From the NCBI GenBank assembly GCA_030018495.1, contig JASEFS010000014.1, positions 17,119 through 81,118 of the forward strand: 64,000 nt of DNA. Direction: 5' to 3'. Numbering within the stretch: the first letter of the stretch is position 1; every line of letters begins with the position of its first letter. The position numbers were made by a program, and so were the translations under genes. Origin of the DNA: Deltaproteobacteria bacterium (GTDB lineage: Bacteria; Desulfobacterota; Desulfobaccia; Desulfobaccales; 0-14-0-80-60-11). A model generated the notes under the pieces. It made no database searches. It saw only the letters and a list, made by a program, of their open reading frames with translations, and was not told the origin of the DNA. Below are positions 17,474 through 27,235 of this stretch, piece by piece.

Positions 17474-18694
17474 ATGTCATTTGCCGACAAACGCATCCTC
17501 CTGGGAGTCTCCGGCGGCATCGCCGCATACAAGGCCGCGGAGCTGGCCCGGCGGCTGGTGACGGCCGGGGCCACGGTGAAGGTGGTGATGACCAAAAGCG
17601 CCGCCGAGTTCGTCACCCCCATGACTTTCGCGGCCCTGACCGGCCAGACGGTGGGCACGGCCCTGTTCGGCCCAGGGGTGCATCCCCTGGAGCACATCTG
17701 GCTGGGGCAGCAGGTGGACGCCGTGGTGCTGGTGCCGGCCACGGCCAATCTCATCGGCAAAGCGGCCAACGGCATCGGGGACGATCTGCTGAGCACCATA
17801 TTGATTGCGGCCACCCGCCCGGTTCTGGTCTGTCCGGCGATGAACTGCGAAATGTACGAGAATCCGGCGGTCCAGGAGAACCTGGCCCGCCTCCGGGAGC
17901 GCGGCATGTGGGTTCTGGAGCCGGAAGCCGGGGCCCTGGCCTGCGGCGCGGTGGGCTATGGGCGGCTGCCGGAAACCGATAGCATTTTAGCGGCTCTGGG
18001 GCGGTTGGTCGCGGTGAGGGATTTGGCAGGTCAACGCCTGCTGGTAACAGCCGGACCGACGCACGAGGATTTGGACCCGGTGCGCTATGTGACCAACCGC
18101 TCCAGCGGCAAGATGGGCTATGCCGTGGCCCGGGCCGCGTGGCGGCGGGGGGCTGACGTCGCGCTGGTGACAGGACCTACATCCCTTCCAGACCCCTTTG
18201 GAGTGGAAATGATTCGGGTGCGCTCGGCCCTGGATATGCTCGGCGAAGTGGTGAAGCGCTTCCCGTCCTGCGACGCCCTGGTTATGGCCGCGGCGGTGGG
18301 AGATTACCGCCCCGAAAGCCTGGCGGAGCGGAAAATCAAGCGGGGCTCCACTGCCGCCCTCCAGGTGACCCTGGTTCAGAACCCAGATATTCTCAAAGAA
18401 ATCAGCGCCTTGAAAGAAAGCCAAATTACCATCGGTTTTGCCGCCGAAACACATGACTTGATTGAAGAGGCCAACCGCAAGCTGACGGAAAAGAATCTCG
18501 ACCTTATTGTGGCCAATGACGTCAATCAGCCGGATTCCGGCTTTGCCGTGGATACCAATGAAGTGACCCTGGTGGCCGCGGACGGGGAGGTTGTGTCCCT
18601 GCCGCTTCTGACCAAAGATGAAGTGGCGGACAAAATCCTCGACTGGCTGGTGCCCCGCCTGACCCCCAAGTCCCCGGAGGATGCCGGTGACTGA
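17474..18694 (+). CDS. coaBC: Bifunctional phosphopantothenoylcysteine decarboxylase / phosphopantothenate-cysteine ligase
   Basis: A 406-residue fusion that carries out two consecutive steps of CoA synthesis: ligation of cysteine to 4'-phosphopantothenate and decarboxylation of the product. The N-terminal CoaC flavoprotein domain (about 1-180) shows LGVSGGIAAYKA, CPAMN and the CGAVGYGRLPE loop with the proton-donating cysteine. The CoaB domain (about 185-400) shows VTAGPTHEDLDPVRYVTN, RSSGKMGY and the AAAVGDYRP/KIKR pair. It overlaps the DNA glycosylase gene downstream and starts a coaBC-udg-nfeD operon. Confidence 0.96.
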   Translation: MSFADKRILLGVSGGIAAYKAAELARRLVTAGATVKVVMTKSAAEFVTPMTFAALTGQTVGTALFGPGVHPLEHIWLGQQVDAVVLVPATANLIGKAANGIGDDLLSTILIAATRPVLVCPAMNCEMYENPAVQENLARLRERGMWVLEPEAGALACGAVGYGRLPETDSILAALGRLVAVRDLAGQRLLVTAGPTHEDLDPVRYVTNRSSGKMGYAVARAAWRRGADVALVTGPTSLPDPFGVEMIRVRSALDMLGEVVKRFPSCDALVMAAAVGDYRPESLAERKIKRGSTAALQVTLVQNPDILKEISALKESQITIGFAAETHDLIEEANRKLTEKNLDLIVANDVNQPDSGFAVDTNEVTLVAADGEVVSLPLLTKDEVADKILDWLVPRLTPKSPEDAGD

Positions 18695-19385
18695 AAACCC
18701 CGCTGCCGCCCTTAAGGAACTAACAGGGCTCCTGAAGGAATGGCTCGCGTTCCAGGGGCGTCTCGGGTGGCAGGGAACCGCGCCTTCGGAAGAAGTCAAA
18801 CAGGTGAGAGAGCCCGGTGCGGCCGCTCCGACTCCCACCCTGAAGGAGATTCGGGAAGCGATGGAGCACTGCCGAAAGTGCAAACTCGGGCGCGGCCGCA
18901 CCAACCTGGTGTTCGGCGAAGGTTCTCCCAATGCTGAGATAATGTTCATCGGCGAGGCGCCGGGCGAGGAGGAAGACCGCCAGGGCCGTCCTTTTGTGGG
19001 CCCGGCCGGCCAGGTTTTGAACAATCTCCTGAATAAGTTGGGACTGAGCCGGGAAGAAGTCTACATCACCAATGTGGTGAAAAGCCGGCCGCCCAACAAC
19101 CGGGACCCGGAGCCGGATGAGATCGCGGCCTGCCTGCCGTTTTTGCAGCAGCAAATCAAGGCCATCCGGCCCAAAGTCATCGTCGCCCTGGGACGGATTG
19201 CCGCGCAAACGCTGCTGAACACGCGCGAACCCATAACCAAACTCCGGGGCAGATGGCATAAGTACGACCGCATCCCGGTCATGCCCACCTTCCATCCTTC
19301 CTATCTGTTGCGCTTTCCCAGAGAGCGGATAAAGACCTGGCAAGACATGCAACTGGTCATGGAGCGGTTAGCTGCCGATGAATAA
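18681..19385 (+). CDS. Uracil-DNA glycosylase, family 4 (iron-sulfur)
   Basis: A roughly 234-residue type 4 uracil-DNA glycosylase, which removes uracil from DNA at the first step of base excision repair. A CRKCKL cysteine pair begins the 4Fe-4S region, followed by motif 1 GEAPGEEEDRQGRPF, the central TNVVKSRPPNNRDP segment with a later cysteine (AACLPFL), and motif 2 FHPSYLLR. The first 60 residues are an extra, poorly conserved arm. It overlaps coaBC by 14 bases; a GGAGG lies directly before ATG 18681, so GTG at 18687 is the better-spaced start and only two codons shorter. Confidence 0.94.
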   Translation: MPVTENPAAALKELTGLLKEWLAFQGRLGWQGTAPSEEVKQVREPGAAAPTPTLKEIREAMEHCRKCKLGRGRTNLVFGEGSPNAEIMFIGEAPGEEEDRQGRPFVGPAGQVLNNLLNKLGLSREEVYITNVVKSRPPNNRDPEPDEIAACLPFLQQQIKAIRPKVIVALGRIAAQTLLNTREPITKLRGRWHKYDRIPVMPTFHPSYLLRFPRERIKTWQDMQLVMERLAADE

Positions 19386-20673
19386 GGTTAAATCCCTCTG
19401 CCTCGCCATCCTGGCGCTGGGCCTCCTGGCGGCGGGGGCAAAACCGGCGGCGAGCGTCGCCGGCGTCGTTTACGCCCTGCCGGCTACGGGCTCCATCAAT
19501 CCGGGACTGGCTGATTTTATCATTCAGGGCATCAGTAAAGCCGAAGCTGAGAAGGCCGAAGCGCTGGTCATCCAGTTGGACACCCCCGGCGGTCTGGAAG
19601 TCTCCATGCGCAAGATCTGCCAAGCCGTCATCAACGCCAAAGTGCCGGTCATCGTCTACGTTTCGCCCAAGGGAGCGAGGGCGGCCTCCGCGGGGGTGTT
19701 TATCACCGTTGCCGCGCACGTCGCCGCCATGGCGCCCGGCACCAATATCGGGGCAGCCCACCCCGTGTCCATCGGCTTGGGCAAGACGGACAAGGTGATG
19801 AGCGACAAGGTCATCAACGACATGGTGGCCTTCGGCCGCTCCCTGGCCAAAGAACGGGGCCGCAACGCCGACTGGGTGGAGCAGGCCATCAGGAAAAGCG
19901 TCTCCATTGACGCAGGTGAGGCCAAGAAGCTCAAGGTCATTGATTTTGTGGCCGAAAATCTGAATGAAGTGCTGGAAAAAGCCCACGGTCTCGAGGTAAA
20001 GATCGCCGGCAAAGCCGTGCGCCTCAAGACCCTGGGAGTGCCGGTACGGGAGATTCAGGAAGGCCTCAGCACCAAAATCCTCAAGCACATCGCGGACCCC
20101 AACATCGCCTTTATTTTGATGCTCATCGGCTTGGCCGGCCTTTACTTTGAGCTGTCCAACCCCGGCGTGGTGTTGCCGGGAGTTTTAGGGGCCATCTGCC
20201 TGCTTCTGGCCTTATATTCCTTTCAAACCCTGCCGGTGAATTATATCGGGCTGCTGCTGATCCTGCTTTCTTTTGTCTTTTTTATTCTGGAGATCTATGT
20301 AACCAGCTTCGGCCTGCTGACCGTGGCGGGGGTGATTTCCCTCTTGTTGGGTTCCATAATGCTGTTTCCGGGAGGAGGGGCCGGCATGGCTATCGCCTGG
20401 CAAGTCTTGATCCCCACTCTGATAGCGGTGACGCTGTTCTTCGTCGGCATCGCCTATTTAGTGGCGCGCACCCACCTGCGCCGTTCCATAACCGGCAGCG
20501 CCGGCCTGATCGGGGAACGGGGCGTGGCCCATACCGATATATCCGCGAAAGGCGGCCAGGTCTTTGTGCATGGCGAGTATTGGCAGGCAATGAGCCAAGA
20601 GCCCATTGCCAAAGGCGAGCCGGTGGAAGTGGAGGAAGTCATCGGCTTGAAAATCCGGGTGCGCCGGGCATAA
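19378..20673 (+). CDS. nfeD: NfeD-family membrane serine protease (long form)
   Basis: A 431-residue long-form NfeD. A signal peptide (residues 1-25) leads into a ClpP/SppA-like protease domain with DTPGG near 68-72, the nucleophile serine in AASAG (about 104) and a lysine about 40 residues later. Four to five hydrophobic helices follow (IAFILMLIGLAGLYFEL onward), then a C-terminal OB-fold domain (SITGSAGLIGERGVAHT). Long NfeD proteins cleave stomatin-like partners in known cases. The next gene is a slipin, the classic partner. It overlaps the glycosylase gene by 8 bases. Confidence 0.93.
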   Translation: MNKVKSLCLAILALGLLAAGAKPAASVAGVVYALPATGSINPGLADFIIQGISKAEAEKAEALVIQLDTPGGLEVSMRKICQAVINAKVPVIVYVSPKGARAASAGVFITVAAHVAAMAPGTNIGAAHPVSIGLGKTDKVMSDKVINDMVAFGRSLAKERGRNADWVEQAIRKSVSIDAGEAKKLKVIDFVAENLNEVLEKAHGLEVKIAGKAVRLKTLGVPVREIQEGLSTKILKHIADPNIAFILMLIGLAGLYFELSNPGVVLPGVLGAICLLLALYSFQTLPVNYIGLLLILLSFVFFILEIYVTSFGLLTVAGVISLLLGSIMLFPGGGAGMAIAWQVLIPTLIAVTLFFVGIAYLVARTHLRRSITGSAGLIGERGVAHTDISAKGGQVFVHGEYWQAMSQEPIAKGEPVEVEEVIGLKIRVRRA

Positions 20674-20675
20674 AA

Positions 20676-20820
20676 AAACGGTTTTCAGTTTTCCGTTTTC
20701 TGTTTCCGGTGAAAAGAAATCAGTGAAACCTGATCGGACAAAGCTTTACCGACAGCCGGAATTTATTCACTGACCCAAACGCCAAACTAAAAACCGAAAA
20801 CTGAAAACTGAAAACTGATA
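20676..20820. repeat. Inverted heptad-repeat pair
   Basis: Left arm 20679-20709 is made of GGTTTTC/AGTTTTC/CGTTTTC units; right arm 20783-20818 is made of AAACCGA/AAACTGA units. The arms are reverse complementary over about 30 bp. The pair lies between nfeD and the slipin gene, where it could separate or link their transcripts. Confidence 0.75.
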
Positions 20821-20835
20821 CTTAAGGAGGCTCAG

Positions 20836-21609
20836 ATGTTCTCACCGGCATTCGTAATAGCCATACTGGTAGTCTTTTTCCTGTTGAGCGCCGTCAAAAT
20901 TCTCGCGGAATATGAGCGGGCGGTGGTGTTCCGCTTGGGGCGGGCCCTGGACAAGGCCAAAGGTCCGGGCCTCATCATCGTTATCCCCATGATCGACCGC
21001 GTGGTCAAGGTCAACCTGCAGCTCGTCACCTACGACGTTCCCAGCCAGGACATCATCACCCGGGACAATGTCACGGTCAAGGTCAATGCGGTGGTATATT
21101 TCCGGGTTATCGAGCCGCTCAAGGCGGTAATCGAGGTTCAGGACTACATTTCCGCCACCCAGTTGCTGGCCCAGACCACCTTGCGCAGCGTCTGCGGCCA
21201 GTCCGAGCTGGACGATCTCTTATCGGCCAGGGAAAAGATCAACGCGCAGATTGCCGAGATTCTGGATAAACATACCGACCCCTGGGGCATCAAGGTGACC
21301 CTGGTGGAGCTCAAAGCCATTGACCTGCCCATCGAGATGCAGCGGGCCATGGCCAAGCAGGCCGAAGCAGAGCGGGAACGGCGGGCCAAGGTGATCAACG
21401 CTGAAGGCGAATTCCAGGCCGCCGCCAAAATGGCCGAAGCCGCCCAGGTGCTGGCCACCGAGCCTATCTCCTTGCAGCTCCGCTATCTCCAGACGCTTCG
21501 GGAGATTGCCGCGGAAAAGAATTCCACCACCCTGTTTCCCATCCCTATTGATTTAGTGAAGCCGTTTATTAAAATGTATGAACGGCTGGAGGAACAGGAG
21601 AAGAAGTAA
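20836..21609 (+). CDS. Slipin (SPFH/stomatin-like membrane protein)
   Basis: A 257-residue SPFH-domain protein. One N-terminal membrane helix ([16 protein letters not shown]) precedes the SPFH domain (about 25-190; [22 protein letters not shown] strands, [12 protein letters not shown]) and a C-terminal coiled coil rich in [16 protein letters not shown]. It forms membrane-attached oligomers; the neighbouring NfeD is the usual protease partner in the stomatin-NfeD operon type. A TTAAGGAGG ribosome-binding site precedes the ATG. A heptad-repeat gap separates it from nfeD. Confidence 0.95.
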   Translation: MFSPAFVIAILVVFFLLSAVKILAEYERAVVFRLGRALDKAKGPGLIIVIPMIDRVVKVNLQLVTYDVPSQDIITRDNVTVKVNAVVYFRVIEPLKAVIEVQDYISATQLLAQTTLRSVCGQSELDDLLSAREKINAQIAEILDKHTDPWGIKVTLVELKAIDLPIEMQRAMAKQAEAERERRAKVINAEGEFQAAAKMAEAAQVLATEPISLQLRYLQTLREIAAEKNSTTLFPIPIDLVKPFIKMYERLEEQEKK

Positions 21610-21723
21610 GCAGCGGCCAGTGGGCCAGGGGTCCGGGGCCGGAAAATTGAATTGTGTATTCAATAATTACGCTGGAGGGCAAGCAGGCGCTCCAGGGATG
21701 CTATGCTATAAATCGGAGGACAT

Positions 21724-22059
21724 ATGGCCAAGAAGGAACGCAAAGAAAAGAAAGAAAAGCCCTTGGAAAAAATGACGGCCACGGAGCTGCGCAAATATGC
21801 CTTGGAGCTGGGAGAAATCACGGGTGTGCACGGCATGAACAAAGAGGAGCTTTTGGCCGCCATCAAAAAAGTCAAGGGCATTGAAGATGAGGGCAAAAAA
21901 GCGGCCAAAACGGTGAACGTGCGTGAGCTGAAGCAGCAGGTCAAGGAGCTTCGCGCCCAGAAAGCCGCGGCTTATGAAGCCGGGGAGCCCAGCAAGAAGA
22001 TCAACATCCTGCGCCGCAAGATGAGCCGGTTAAAGAAGCGCACCCGCAAGGCCGCGTAA
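21724..22059 (+). CDS. Stand-alone Rho N-terminal-domain protein
   Basis: A 111-residue, strongly basic protein. Residues about 15-50 (LEKMTATELRKYALELGEI, then MNKEELLAAIKK) match the SAP-like Rho N-domain; residues about 62-111 are a basic helix (VRELKQQVKELRAQ, then LRRKMSRLKKRTRK) that looks like a coiled or RNA-binding tail. It carries no ATPase domain, so it cannot act as Rho itself. A GGAGG precedes the ATG. The full rho gene is 17 kb away on the other strand. Function unknown; RNA binding is likely. Confidence 0.8.
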   Translation: MAKKERKEKKEKPLEKMTATELRKYALELGEITGVHGMNKEELLAAIKKVKGIEDEGKKAAKTVNVRELKQQVKELRAQKAAAYEAGEPSKKINILRRKMSRLKKRTRKAA

Positions 22060-22063
22060 AGGA

Positions 22064-22100
22064 AAGTTTTCAGTTTTCAGTTTTCCGTTTTCAGTTTTCA
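22064..22100. repeat. Single heptad array
   Basis: AGTTTTC/CGTTTTC units just after the Rho-N-domain gene; no reverse-complement partner is obvious nearby. Confidence 0.6.
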
Positions 22101-22115
22101 GAGGGGGCTAGCCCT

Positions 22116-22192
22116 GGCACAGGCGGGATGCCTGTTTTTTGGTGGCACAGGCTTTCAGCCTGTGTCTGCACAGGCGGGACGCCTGTGCCACC
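22116..22192. repeat. Triple CACAGGC hairpin cluster
   Basis: Three adjacent palindromes built on GGCACAGGC and GCCTGTGCC arms, with cores GGGATG, TTTCA and GGGAC. Related single units are at 32836-32895 and 39684-39708. Confidence 0.65.
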
Positions 22193-22263
22193 TGGGTTGG
22201 TCAGGAGGGTAGAAGCTTCCGGGTCGGTAAGTCGGCCGGAGCAAAATAAGAAAGAAAAAAAAC

Positions 22264-22292
22264 GGGGGCGGGTTTTAAACCCGCCCCCTTTA
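22264..22292. terminator. Bidirectional terminator
   Basis: A perfect GC-rich stem GGGGGCGGG/CCCGCCCCC with a TTTTAAA loop, flanked by A-rich sequence on the left and T's on the right. It lies between the convergent Rho-N-domain gene and nuoN. Confidence 0.85.
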
Positions 22293-22314
22293 TGTTGCTG
22301 CGACTGGAGGACGC

Positions 22315-23775
22315 TTAAAGGCTGGGGAAGATTTTGACGGAATTCATGGCCAAGTCGTAGAACCAGCCGGGGAAGATGCCCACCAAAACGGTGGCTACGG
22401 CGGTGGCGATGACGCACGCCGTGACTGCGGGGGTGAAAGCGATGGGGCCGAGATCGGCCTCCGCGGGGCGCATGTACATGAGCACGGTGATGCGCAGGTA
22501 ATAGTACACCGAGACCAGGCTGTTCATCACGCCCAGGATGGCCAGCCAGATATAGCCGGCCTGGACGGCCGCGGAGAAGATGTAGAATTTGCCCACAAAG
22601 CCTGCGGTGGGGGGCATGCCGGCCAGGGCGAACATGAAGACGGCCATGCCCGCGGCCAAGCCCGGGTGCTGGTAAGCCAGGCCGGAGTAGTCGTAGATGT
22701 TCAGGTAGCTGTCCTTCTTGCGGGCCACCAGAATGACCACCCCGAAGGCCCCGATGTTCATCAGGGTATAAGCCAGAAGATAGTAGAGGATGCTCACCGC
22801 GCCCAACTGGTTGGCGGCCACCAGGGCCACCAGGATATAGCCCGCGTGGGCGATGGAGCTGTAGGCCAGCATGCGCTTGATGTTGGTCTGGGCGATGGCC
22901 ACGACGTTGCCCAGGGTCATGGTGGCCACGGCCAGGACCCACAGGAGCATATGCCAGTTGACGTGGAAGGCCGGGAAGGCCAGGAAAAAGACCCGGGCGA
23001 ACGCGGCGAACGCCGCGGCCTTGACGGCCACGGCCATGTATGCGGTGATGGAAGTCGGGGCGCCCTCATAGACGTCCGGGGTCCACATGTGGAAAGGCAC
23101 CGCGGCCACTTTGAAGCCGAAGCCCACCACGAGCAGCGCAATGGCCAGCAGGGTCAGGGGCTTGGTCAGAGTGGCGGCGTCGGTTAGGCGCTTGGCCAGC
23201 TCATCCAGGTACAGGGAGCCGCCCGCGGCGCCGTACAGAAAGGCCATGCCGAAGAGCAGGAAGGCGCTGGCAAACGCGCCCAGCACCAAATACTTCAGGG
23301 CCGCTTCGTTGGACCTGGCGTCTTCCCGGAAAAACCCGGCCAGCACATAGACCGCGATGGACATGACCTCCAGGCCCAGGAAAATCATGATCATGTGGGC
23401 GCTGGCGGCCATCATCATCATGCCGACGGTGGCGAACAGGATCAGGGCGTAGTATTCGCCCATGTCCTTGCCCCACTCTTCCAGATACGGACGGGACAAG
23501 AGAATGGTCAAGGCCGCGCCCAGGATCAGGATGAGATAGAACAGGAAGGCGAAGTTGTCCACATAAACCATGCGGGCAAAATCAGTGCTTTGAGCGCCCC
23601 ACAAGTCGATGGTCTGAAACGCGGCCAAGGCCAGGACTGCCAGGCTGAAATAAGGGAAGTAGGTCTTGCGTCCTTTGGAGAGGGCGTCCACAAGCAGAAT
23701 CAGGATGGCCCCTAAAGCGAGCGTCAGCCAGGGCCCGATACTGATAAGGCTGAAGGTGGGTATGGTCAGGGTCAT
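22315..23775 (-). CDS. nuoN: NADH-quinone oxidoreductase subunit N
   Basis: A 486-residue antiporter-like membrane subunit of complex I with about 14 hydrophobic helices. Its last gene position, the FFREDARSNEAALKYLVLGA segment with the conserved helix-7/8 lysine, and the VYYYLRITVLMYMRP C-terminal region identify NuoN. The reading frame starts inside the last four bases of nuoM (ATGA), so the two are coupled. It pumps protons together with NuoL and NuoM. Confidence 0.96.
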   Translation of the reverse strand: MTLTIPTFSLISIGPWLTLALGAILILLVDALSKGRKTYFPYFSLAVLALAAFQTIDLWGAQSTDFARMVYVDNFAFLFYLILILGAALTILLSRPYLEEWGKDMGEYYALILFATVGMMMMAASAHMIMIFLGLEVMSIAVYVLAGFFREDARSNEAALKYLVLGAFASAFLLFGMAFLYGAAGGSLYLDELAKRLTDAATLTKPLTLLAIALLVVGFGFKVAAVPFHMWTPDVYEGAPTSITAYMAVAVKAAAFAAFARVFFLAFPAFHVNWHMLLWVLAVATMTLGNVVAIAQTNIKRMLAYSSIAHAGYILVALVAANQLGAVSILYYLLAYTLMNIGAFGVVILVARKKDSYLNIYDYSGLAYQHPGLAAGMAVFMFALAGMPPTAGFVGKFYIFSAAVQAGYIWLAILGVMNSLVSVYYYLRITVLMYMRPAEADLGPIAFTPAVTACVIATAVATVLVGIFPGWFYDLAMNSVKIFPSL

Positions 23776-25313
23776 CGCGCCTCCCCTTTAAACACTTGGG
23801 ATAGAGTGACTTTCGTGGCCTTGGCCTGCTCCATCTTGGCCACGAAATTCGTAGTGGTGGCTTCGATCTTATTCAAAAAGGTGCTGGGATAAACGCCGAT
23901 CCAGACGATAAACAACAGGAGCGGCGCAAAGATGAAAATCTCCCGGCCGGAAAGGTCCGGCAGGTTTTTGTTCTTGGGATTGGTAACTTCGCCGAACATG
24001 ACCCGCTGGAACATCCACAGCATGTAAACCGCGGCGAAAATCACGCCGGACGCGGCGATGGTGGCCAATATCTTGTTTTCCTTGAAGGTGCCAAGCAGAA
24101 TGAGAAATTCGCCCACAAAGCCGTTCAGGCCGGGCAGGCCGATGGAGGACAGGGTCACGATCATGAAGATGGTGGCGTATATGGGCATCGGGGTGGACAG
24201 GCCGCCGAAGTCGGCGATCATGCGGGTATGGCGGCGTTCATAAATCATGCCCACGATAAAAAACAAGGCCCCGGTGGACAGCCCGTGGTTGATCATCTGG
24301 ATGACGCCGCCCTGGATGCCCTGGACGTTGAAGGTAAAGAGCCCCAGCATGACAAAGCCGAGATGGGAGACGGAGGAAAAGGCGATCAGGCGCTTCAAGT
24401 CCTTTTGCACGATGCAGACCAGGGCCCCGTAAACAATGCCGATGACCGCGAGGACGCTGAACAGGGGCACGAAATAGTAGGCCGCCTCAGGGAAGAGCGG
24501 CATGTTGAAGCGCAGGAAGCCGTAAGTCCCCATCTTCAAAAGCACCGCAGCCAGAATGACCGAGCCTACGGTGGGGGCTTCGGTGTGGGCGTCGGGCAGC
24601 CAGGTATGGAAGGGGAACATGGGCACCTTGATGGCGAAAGCCAAGCCGAAGGCCAGGAACATCCAGAACTGCATGTTGAAGGGGATGTTCAGCCCATATA
24701 ACTTCAGCAGATCAAAGGTATAAACGCCGGTCACTTTGCCGTGGTAGAAGTAAAGCACCAAAATGGCGACCAGCATGAGCAGGGAGCCGAACATGGTGTA
24801 CAGGAAGAACTTGATGGCCGCATATACCCGGCGGGCCGGGTTGCCCCAGACGCCGATCAACAGGTACATGGGGATGAGCATCACTTCCCAGAACACATAG
24901 AACAGGAACAGGTCCAGGGCCAGGAAGACGCCGATCATGCCGCTCATCAGGGCCAGGATGCAGATCATGAATTCCTTGACCCGGGTCTGGATGTCCTCCC
25001 AGGTGGCCAGGACGCAGAGCGGCGTCAGGAAGGTGGTGAGGAGCACCAGGAGCAGAGAGAAGCCGTCCAGGCCAAGGATATAGCTGATGCCGTACTGGGG
25101 CAGCCAATCGTAGCGCTCCATAAACTGCATGGCCGCGGTGGTGCTGTCGAACCTAAACCACAAGGGCAAAGAGAGCCCGAATTCCACCAGCGCGATGCCC
25201 AGGGTGGTGAGCTTCAGGAGCCGGTGGTTCTTCCGGGGGAGGAAAATGAGCAACGCGATCCCCAGGACAGGAAAAAAGATAAGAAGCGATAATATGGGTA
25301 GCTGCATGAGCAA
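23772..25313 (-). CDS. nuoM: NADH-quinone oxidoreductase subunit M
   Basis: A 513-residue antiporter-like proton-pumping subunit. ALDLFLFYVFWEVMLIPMY carries the conserved transmembrane glutamate, FAIKVPMFPFHTWLPDAH the conserved lysine and histidine, and LKRLIAFSSVSHLGFV the second-half lysine. The usual 14 helices are present. It overlaps nuoN by four bases and sits 13 bases after nuoL. Confidence 0.97.
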   Translation of the reverse strand: MLMQLPILSLLIFFPVLGIALLIFLPRKNHRLLKLTTLGIALVEFGLSLPLWFRFDSTTAAMQFMERYDWLPQYGISYILGLDGFSLLLVLLTTFLTPLCVLATWEDIQTRVKEFMICILALMSGMIGVFLALDLFLFYVFWEVMLIPMYLLIGVWGNPARRVYAAIKFFLYTMFGSLLMLVAILVLYFYHGKVTGVYTFDLLKLYGLNIPFNMQFWMFLAFGLAFAIKVPMFPFHTWLPDAHTEAPTVGSVILAAVLLKMGTYGFLRFNMPLFPEAAYYFVPLFSVLAVIGIVYGALVCIVQKDLKRLIAFSSVSHLGFVMLGLFTFNVQGIQGGVIQMINHGLSTGALFFIVGMIYERRHTRMIADFGGLSTPMPIYATIFMIVTLSSIGLPGLNGFVGEFLILLGTFKENKILATIAASGVIFAAVYMLWMFQRVMFGEVTNPKNKNLPDLSGREIFIFAPLLLFIVWIGVYPSTFLNKIEATTTNFVAKMEQAKATKVTLSQVFKGEAR

Positions 25314-25326
25314 CTCCTACAGGTTG

Positions 25327-27225
25327 TTATCCCAATAAATAGCCGACGACGAGGGTTACTCCCAGGACAATGGCCAAGGCGTAATTCTGGAGAAAGCCGG
25401 TTTCCAGGCGCCGGAGATGGGCGCTCAGCCAGGCCACGGTGCTGGCGGAGCCGTTCACCGCGCCGTCCACCACCTTATCGTCCACCTGGGTCCACAGCAG
25501 GGTGGAGCCGCTCTTGATGGGTTCCACCACGATGGTGTCATAAATCTGATCCACATAATACTTGTTGTAAATAAGGTCGTAGGGGACTCTGAACTTCTCG
25601 GCCAGCCAGCCGGGCAGGTCCGGCCGCAGCATGTACAGCTTGTAAGCGGTATAGATGCCGATGGCGGCCACCGCCATGCTGAAGGCCATGAGGCCGATTT
25701 CCAGGCTCACCGGCGGATGGCCGCCGTGGCCCACCGGGGTGATGGAGGGGGAAAGAAACTCCTTGAACTTGTGGCCCCCTTCGATGATGGGGAAGCCCAC
25801 AAAGCCGCCCACGATGGAAAGAAACGCCAGAATCATCAGGGGGACGGTCATCAGCGGCGGCGATTCGTGCACGTGGTGGGCCACATGGGGGTCCACCCGG
25901 GATTCGCCGAAAAACACCATGTACACCGCCCGGAACATGTAAAACGCGGTGATGAACGCCGCCACGGTGCCGATGCCCCAATAAAAGTAATTGCCGTCAA
26001 CCAGGGCGTGGAAGAGAATCTCGTCCTTGCTGAAAAAGCCGGCAAAGGGGAAGATGCCCGCGATGGCCAGGGTGGCGATCAAAAACGTGCGGTAGGTGAT
26101 GGGGATGTGGTCCTTCAGGCCGCCCATGCGGCGCATATCCAGTTCGCCGGACACCGCGTGAGACACGGAGCCCGCGCCCAAAAATAAAAGGGCTTTGAAG
26201 AAGGCGTGGGTCATGAGATGGAAGATGCCGGCCACAAAGGCCCCCACGCCGCAGGCCAGAAACATATAACCCAACTGGCTTACCGTGGAGTAAGCCAGGA
26301 CCCGCTTGATGTCAAACTGGGCCATGCCCATGGTCGCCGCGAAAATGGCGGTGAGCGCGCCGATGGTGGCCACCACCGTCAGGGAGAAGGGCGCCAGGGC
26401 ATAGAGGGCGCTGCAGCGGGCCACCATGTAGACGCCTGCGGTGACCATGGTGGCCGCGTGGATGAGGGCGGACACCGGGGTGGGGCCTTCCATGGCATCG
26501 GGCAGCCAGGTGTACAGCGGAATCTGGGCCGACTTGCCGGTGGCGCCCACAAACAGCAGCAGGGTGGCCGCGGTGATGATGCCGCTGCCCACGGGGTACC
26601 GGCCGGCCAAGGCGAAGACTTCCCGGAAATTGAGGGTGCCGAAGGTCCAGAACAGCAGAAACATGCCCAGCAGGAAGCCGAAGTCGCCGATGCGGTTGAC
26701 CACGAAGGCCTTTTTGCCCGCGTCGCTGGCGGACTGCTTCTCGTACCAGTAGCCGATCAGCAGATACGAGCACAGGCCCACGCCTTCCCAGCCCACGAAC
26801 ATCATGAGGAAGTTGTTGGCCCCCACCAGGATGAGCATGAAAAATACGAAGAGGTTCAGGTAGGTGAAGAACCGGGGGAAGCCCGGGTCGTCGTGCATGT
26901 AGCCTACAGAGTAGATGTGAATGAGAAAGCTGACGCCGGAGACCACCAGGAGCATAATGAGGGACAGAGGGTCCACCAAAAAGCCGATGGGCACGCTGAA
27001 CTTGCCGGCCGCGATCCAGTTATAGACTACTATTTCCACGGGCCGGGAGGCAGCCGGGAGCTTGAGGAATTCCAGGAAAATAGCCACGGTGAGAGCGAAG
27101 CTCAAGCCGATGACGCCGGCGCCGATAGTGCCCACCAGGTTTTTGGGGAGCCTTTTCCCGTAGAGGCCGTTGATCAAAAACCCCATAAGGGGAAAGACGG
27201 GGATCAGCCAGACATACTGTATCAT
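25327..27225 (-). CDS. nuoL: NADH-quinone oxidoreductase subunit L
   Basis: A 632-residue antiporter-like subunit with the long C-terminal lateral helix expected of NuoL. Marks are MFVGWEGVGLCSYLLIGYWY, SAQIPLYTWLPDAMEGPTPV and IKRVLAYSTVSQLGYM, which hold the conserved glutamate and lysines of the proton path. The C-terminal part (about 520-632, with DLIYNKYYVDQIYDT) is normal. It lies 10 bases downstream of nuoK. Confidence 0.97.
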   Translation of the reverse strand: MIQYVWLIPVFPLMGFLINGLYGKRLPKNLVGTIGAGVIGLSFALTVAIFLEFLKLPAASRPVEIVVYNWIAAGKFSVPIGFLVDPLSLIMLLVVSGVSFLIHIYSVGYMHDDPGFPRFFTYLNLFVFFMLILVGANNFLMMFVGWEGVGLCSYLLIGYWYEKQSASDAGKKAFVVNRIGDFGFLLGMFLLFWTFGTLNFREVFALAGRYPVGSGIITAATLLLFVGATGKSAQIPLYTWLPDAMEGPTPVSALIHAATMVTAGVYMVARCSALYALAPFSLTVVATIGALTAIFAATMGMAQFDIKRVLAYSTVSQLGYMFLACGVGAFVAGIFHLMTHAFFKALLFLGAGSVSHAVSGELDMRRMGGLKDHIPITYRTFLIATLAIAGIFPFAGFFSKDEILFHALVDGNYFYWGIGTVAAFITAFYMFRAVYMVFFGESRVDPHVAHHVHESPPLMTVPLMILAFLSIVGGFVGFPIIEGGHKFKEFLSPSITPVGHGGHPPVSLEIGLMAFSMAVAAIGIYTAYKLYMLRPDLPGWLAEKFRVPYDLIYNKYYVDQIYDTIVVEPIKSGSTLLWTQVDDKVVDGAVNGSASTVAWLSAHLRRLETGFLQNYALAIVLGVTLVVGYLLG

Positions 27226-27235
27226 GGAATTCGCC

